From: Schistosoma mansoni
Taxonomy: Eukaryota > Platyhelminthes > Trematoda > Strigeidida > Schistosomatidae
Reading direction: 5' to 3'
Length of the DNA stretch: 64,000 nt
Assembly (NCBI RefSeq): GCF_000237925.1
Contig: NC_031501.1
Coordinates: 3,422,505-3,486,504 of the forward strand
A program made the translations under genes and the position numbers. The notes beneath the pieces were generated by a model. The model saw only the letters and a list, made by a program, of their open reading frames with translations, searched no databases and was not told the origin of the DNA. Shown piece after piece: positions 61,601-64,000 of this stretch. Numbering within the stretch: position 1 is the first letter of the stretch; every line of letters starts with the position of its first letter.

Positions 61601-61842
61601 TTTTGATCTTTGTTTTCCTATTATAGTTAAATGCAGGACTAATTTTCCATTGCCAAATAGATCAACCTAATTGTAATCATCATCATCATCATCTTCACAA
61701 GGAACAACATCAACAAAAGTCCGAATATCTTTTTCCTATTGAATTACTTATGGATTTTACTGATTCATTAAAATCATTTCAACCATTTCAAACATTTACT
61801 AATTCTATATTGAATTATCAATTAATTGGATGTTTATTTCGT
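46639..61842 (+). CDS. COG7: COG7, conserved oligomeric Golgi complex subunit 7 (3' end beyond window)
   Basis: Exons are 46639-46653 (tentative), 47405-47497, 49403-49447, 50765-50820, 52078-52159, 53816-53974, 55264-55299, 56339-56641, 58562-58846 and 61627-61842. All introns are GT-AG and phase 0 except phase 2 after 50820. This gives about 430 residues; human COG7 has 770. COG7 belongs to lobe B of the COG tether, which directs retrograde vesicles within the Golgi. Similarity is visible at DFSRFAQSDFNHVHWIN (human DFSKFLADDF...WIN), ASIPRVLREIDAV (human NMPKVLRDVEAL), LVELDRTRRNAQSAADALRE (human [20 protein letters not shown]), DDYDERV-type sequence in exon 8, and ELLMDF near residue 399. 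The N-terminal third is helical, heptad-like coiled coil, as in the family. Asn/Asp-rich and His-rich insertions occur in exons 8 and 10. No membrane span is expected, yet exon 9 ends in a hydrophobic stretch whose boundary is doubtful. Confidence 0.88.
47085..47225 (+). repeat. SINE family D, copy in COG7 intron 1
   Basis: Box A-like 'agagcggtgaattcgtg' and box B-like 'caagttcaagttccgc' are followed by 'attggtttggcagtcggg' and 'tagtatcacaaccctcac'. The last 40 bases match the 3' part of family A closely. Confidence 0.6.
48310..48445 (+). repeat. tRNA-SINE-like repeat family H, copy 2
   Basis: It is related to 45330-45460 ('atagctccgtgataac', 'gacccatcaaggagaatc'). More decayed. Confidence 0.4.
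48720..49250 (-). repeat. RTE-type LINE (SR2-like), internal fragment in COG7 intron 2
   Basis: The 123-residue minus-strand frame (49159-48788) gives [32 protein letters not shown] and KIIWNSKQLSPNTKVRI, the region after the catalytic core. Upstream sequence (49160-49245) still shows the 'LALLSYTHQ' part and the core region in another frame. Truncated at both ends. Confidence 0.8.
50085..50420 (+). repeat. Second RTE-like lineage, fragment in COG7 intron 3
   Basis: The plus-strand translation gives IRSVLLCGCETLSSKLEYV, LFNHSCIRDV and YWDD, matching in order the YGCETWPLRVEDV...FDH.CLR block of the lineage also present at 25385-25500. Decayed. Confidence 0.6.
51060..51250 (+). repeat. Family B leader, decayed copy
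   Basis: 'attgctgttaaggattacc', 'gaggagattgtctcgatatt' and 'gaactcagttcctcagtgg' follow the order of the family B leader and tRNA-like centre. The arms are not clearly kept. Confidence 0.35.
52515..52720 (-). repeat. Sm-alpha-type SINE, decayed copy (COG7 intron 5)
   Basis: The minus-strand SINE body is recognisable: 'catttcgtcctattatgg', 'gactccgtcatagggaatcg' (box B complement region 'gaatcgaacccac'), then 'acgtttaaccgctgaaat' on the box A side. Confidence 0.6.
52765..52885 (+). repeat. Family B repeat, left arm
   Basis: 'gcagtggaatccaggacat', 'atttgggacttgttagctgg' and 'tgttggtcttcattttgg' match the left arm of the fuller copy at 28690-28810. No right arm. Confidence 0.55.
54025..54135 (+). 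repeat. Family B repeat, left arm
   Basis: 'ggcagtggaatccaggacac', 'gcgtttcttcctac', 'cagttggatcccagagttg' and 'gtattcgaaacccagc' give the left arm plus the box B-like start of the centre. It lies just after COG7 exon 6. Confidence 0.55.
54990..55115 (-). repeat. Sm-alpha-type SINE, decayed copy (COG7 intron 6)
   Basis: 'aaatatttcgtcctagtattgg', 'actcctcaatat', 'atatccacgactatcagg' and 'gatcaaaccagtgagctgg' keep the minus-strand order of the SINE. Confidence 0.5.
55945..56250 (+). mobile_element. LTR plus leader of a Ty3/gypsy-type element (family L1), COG7 intron 7
   Basis: The LTR runs from TGTGGTGTGGGC (55945) to ACTACA (56216), about 272 bases. The leader that follows, 'tttggtgtcgttgccagg', resembles a primer-binding region. 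The element stops there; no coding part follows. The same LTR-leader junction is seen at 59239. Old and incomplete. Confidence 0.6.
56485..56560 (+). repeat. Asn/Asp codon-rich insertion in COG7 exon 8
   Basis: AAT/GAT-rich codons encode NDNYNDANVDTINDGNDNG, about 19 residues with no counterpart in human COG7 at this place. The frame stays open. Confidence 0.7.
56867..56886. repeat. (AT)n microsatellite
   Basis: Ten AT units in COG7 intron 8. Confidence 0.9.
57390..57990 (-). repeat. Second RTE-like lineage, duplicated 3' fragments
   Basis: The 3' end words of this lineage ('gacctgcgccattgtaaacg') occur near 57568. Body words ('aatcaagtagggaacacc', 'tcagttcagttgtcactg') occur near 57860-57910. 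A tail-like stretch ('tagcagaagtagtaacag', 'aaaatatcggacattgg') appears at 57445-57500 and again, related, at 57675-57720. Decayed and rearranged. Confidence 0.45.
58270..58480 (+). repeat. Repeat family F, copy 2
   Basis: See 24030-24235. Shared order: 'aggattcaatactcaaaat', 'agtataaatcaataaaaag', 'aaatcacacttaatagat', 'aagtgcctgtttgtccatgc'. It lies just before COG7 exon 9. Confidence 0.5.
58520..58561 (+). promoter_or_regulatory. COG7 exon 9 acceptor next to a TTA microsatellite
   Basis: A run of ATT/GTT units (58523-58550) is followed by 'atatacctaaag' and the exon. As at 42725-42761, the trinucleotide run stands where a pyrimidine tract is expected. Confidence 0.6.
58952..60246. mobile_element. 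Nested Ty3/gypsy remnants (family L1) in COG7 intron 9
   Basis: A plus-strand LTR with leader (58952-59275) abuts a minus-strand element. That element comprises a partial LTR (60246 down to about 60165), a piece of pol before the reverse transcriptase (about 60130-60000) and reverse-transcriptase sequence (about 59710-59270) of the Ty3/gypsy type. A separate LTR (59717-59996) is inserted into the pol part. gag, protease, RNase H and integrase regions are not seen. The cluster is broken in many places and looks old. Saci or Boudicca kinship is possible but not shown. Confidence 0.7.
59717..59996 (+). mobile_element. Solo LTR (family L1) inserted in gypsy pol
   Basis: A 280-base TGTAGTG to ACTACA block is flanked by the same four bases, GTAG (59713-59716 and 59997-60000), consistent with a target duplication. 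It is later than the element it interrupts. Confidence 0.6.
60662..61168 (-). repeat. Repeat family A, near full-length copy 6 (COG7 intron 9)
   Basis: It runs from 'ttatttaaacacaaacattgg' (tail complement) through 'gggccacacccggagcc', 'atgcagtcccatggtagcc' and 'ctaggtggaccctccgtg' to 'ctctcggccataccagg'. High similarity to copies 1 and 2. Confidence 0.75.
61385..61585 (+). repeat. Sm-alpha-type SINE, well-kept copy 4
   Basis: 'gacattaacacctttggatg', box A 'ggctcagtgggctatcgg', box B 'gggttcggatcttgcg', body 'ggatgcgcactgctgagc', end 'tcaattgactcatgatttc'. It lies 40 bases before COG7 exon 10. Confidence 0.8.
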
Positions 61843-62259
61843 GTATGTTAGTTTTATTATTTTGTATTTGTTATTCATAGATATTTAATGGGGGTTGGGT
61901 TGGAAAAAACTCAATAGATAGCTCTGAAGTTAGATGTCATAGTGATTAGCCTGTATTGGGACTTTGGATTTTTTTCTAATTTTCTGAGAGTGGATAGTAC
62001 TTGTTTCATGTTATCTGTGAAATGTATTACGGGGCTATCAGTCAGTGAATTCAGTGATTGTTTGATTGAGACGTATTATTGGGTGCAAACTAAATCCTAG
62101 CTGGTTTTCCGCACGATTACTATAACCAAAAGTTGTTGATGTTGTATGTGATATGTCTCATAAGTGGTCATAATGTTCCAGATTCATTTACCTTTTATTT
62201 TCTCTCAAGTATTGAATCTTAAAATTATCTTATAGTATTTATTCTCGAATCATATTACC

Positions 62260-62420
62260 TATGTATATGGTCTTTTCTACTACAATCACTGTTACTATCG
62301 CGACTTCTACTACTCTGACATTTGTCTTAATTTCATCTCACTGTGTTGCTGTAGTTTAGAGACTTGAACTGATTGACATGTATTTAAGATCTTACTTTGC
62401 TTATGATTGACTGAACTGTA
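62260..62420 (+). repeat. Repeat family E, copy 2
   Basis: 'ctactctgacatttgtc', 'aatttcatctcactgtg', 'tgattgacatgtat' and 'gcttatgattgactgaactg' match 36800-36925 in order. Confidence 0.45.
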
Positions 62421-63047
62421 TTCATCGGATCGTTATTTGTGTGTTGGATAACCATGTTAACATGTTTTTGTTAGTGAGACTGTAATTTATGGATGAATCA
62501 ATTAAATTAAAGATAACAAGTCTTGAATTTTGACCCAAAATTCATTCATCAATTTGGCTAAATAGAATTTTGGCATTATAGCTTATGTCAGTTCGTGATG
62601 AAAACCTTAAATTTAATTCCTAAACCTAGATTCTAACTCCAAATCCTTATCCTAATTTATAACGTTCTTTTGACCATAAGTCAATATTCGTAAGTTGAAA
62701 AGATATCTTAGGACTGCTTAATTATGGTTGGGAATGCTAAAGTTTTACTAGTAACGGGGTAACCACCAGTGCTTTCTCAGTGAATTTTTTACATGACGTT
62801 TTCTCGTTTTCTAATTGGCTGCTATCTGAAGGTCACGCATTGGTTAGTGTTTATACCAAGTTGTTCATTTTGGATACCAAGTTTTTCCTACACCATATTT
62901 TTCTATGATAACAACTAAAGGCTGTGTGTTGTTTGCCCTCTTCAGTAGGACTGTTCGTACTAGGATATCTCAATCGTCCCGTAATTTTTATGTATCTCAG
63001 GCCATCCGGAAGCCCCAATTCATAGTTGTTTTTATCAAAGCATGGAA
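62421..63047. other. COG7 intron 10, no further feature seen
   Basis: No exon or recognised repeat. The gene must continue beyond 64000, because the exon ending at 61842 covers little more than half of the usual COG7 length. Confidence 0.4.
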
Positions 63048-63449
63048 GTCATAACTTGTAGACGAGTGGATGCCCTGATAATGTTCAACGTGATAAGACC
63101 GCCAATCAGAGAGCAGCGAATTATCGATCGGACCAATGATACACGAAAACCGTACGAGCAGTTTAGAGTACTTGTCGGTCCTGCTTTCTGCCTAGCCCAG
63201 TCAGTTAAGTCCAGAACACCAATAACAGTCTCTGTAATATGAATCGTTTATTTCAAGCATAATGGGTTTATATACCAAACAGACAGGCGACATCGCACCA
63301 TAAAATAGAAAATAACATTTGTACAAGTTTCAGCCAAATGTGGCTGTGAATGTGGGAAGCAGTAATTAGTAGACTAGGGATAACTCAAGAATGGTAAATC
63401 GTATAACAATAGTTTATAGTTCAAAATAAAGCTCATAATAAGGGGGACA
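63048..63449 (-). mobile_element. LTR (family L2), copy 2 in COG7 intron 10
   Basis: On the minus strand it starts TGTCCCCCTTATTATGAGC, with 'ggtatataaacccat', an AATAAA (in 'gaaataaacgattc') and 'gactgggctaggcagaaag'. It is highly similar to 38366-38768. It is in the same orientation but 24 kb away with a host gene between, so the two are separate relics. Confidence 0.55.
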
Positions 63450-64000
63450 TGAATATGAATAGTTTAGTTATTTAGCAATTATACAATAAAAAAAATATAT
63501 GCATAGTATTGGTTCATAAATAGATCCCAAAGTTACCATTCATTATCCTTATCGGAGCACAACAATTACCGAGTGAGCAATTTTGTACTTAGGCATATGG
63601 TTTTTTAATGATAGAGAAATTGTAACTTCATCATATACATCTCTATAAATGACGGTGGTTCTGGTAGGATTATATTGAAAGAAATCTCAAAGAAGGTCAG
63701 ACCAAAACGGGGTATCAGTTCATGTAGTGAGTGTCTCGTTGTTGGTCTACACTGTATTAATGCGTACAAACTACCTGGGATTTTTTAAAAGAATGTGTGG
63801 TAACTGTGATCCATAGTATAAGATCTTAATTACTTATGTCTTATAATCGGTTGCAATGAGACAGATGTATTCACTTCCTATATCCTTCCCAGCTCTCGTT
63901 TTCAATAATTCTCCATACGTTTTTTATTGCTTAAATTTATGTTTATTTTGTTTTTTTTTGTTCTAAGTACTAAGTAATCGCATAACTTAGTTGTACTAGT

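Noticed and set aside
38366-63449. The two L2 LTRs as ends of one large element
   Set aside because: They flank host exons of PRMT3 and COG7 and no retroelement coding sequence of one orientation fills the interval.

Overview
The window looks like nuclear DNA of a blood fluke (Schistosoma, Trematoda). It is AT-rich with GT-AG introns of hundreds to thousands of bases, and its proteins are clearly metazoan. The introns are packed with repeats of the schistosome kind: RTE-type LINEs (SR2-like), a CR1-like LINE, tRNA-headed SINEs of the Sm-alpha type, and LTR-element remnants. The species is not decided from sequence alone.

Three host genes can be read. (1) On the minus strand, positions 10171 down to 4777 hold the first four coding exons of an SLC4-family bicarbonate transporter, closest to the electroneutral Na+-coupled branch. 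The rest lies beyond the left edge. (2) On the plus strand, positions 23697 to 42892 hold a complete nine-exon gene for protein arginine methyltransferase 3 (553 residues, N-terminal C2H2 finger plus PRMT core). (3) On the plus strand, from about 46639 to beyond the right edge, lie ten exons of COG7, a subunit of the conserved oligomeric Golgi complex (about 430 residues in the window). All splice junctions keep the reading frame. The three genes share no pathway that the sequence shows; PRMT3 and COG7 are head-to-tail neighbours about 3.7 kb apart.

Layout: 1-4776 is distal SLC4 intron with an RTE fragment and inverted SINE copies. 4777-10171 holds SLC4 exons and introns. 10.4-22.9 kb is a repeat-rich intergenic block with a decayed CR1-like LINE, a deleted and interrupted RTE element, LINE ORF1-like pieces and unexplained unique sequence. 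23.7-42.9 kb is PRMT3, whose introns hold solo LTRs, RTE pieces and four copies of a (AAAT)n-tailed repeat called family A here. 43-46.6 kb is intergenic. 46.6-64 kb is COG7, whose intron 9 carries a nested cluster of Ty3/gypsy remnants.

No CRISPR, operon, phage or clearly new gene system is present. The features most worth a second look are the fold-back SINE-like element (family B), the head-to-head Sm-alpha SINE arrangement, the 3' end shared by a SINE family and repeat family A, splice acceptors built on TTA microsatellites, a 15-base candidate first exon of COG7, and low-complexity insertions inside conserved PRMT3 and COG7 domains. Repeat family letters (A, B, D to H; LTR L1 to L3) are labels of this annotation only.
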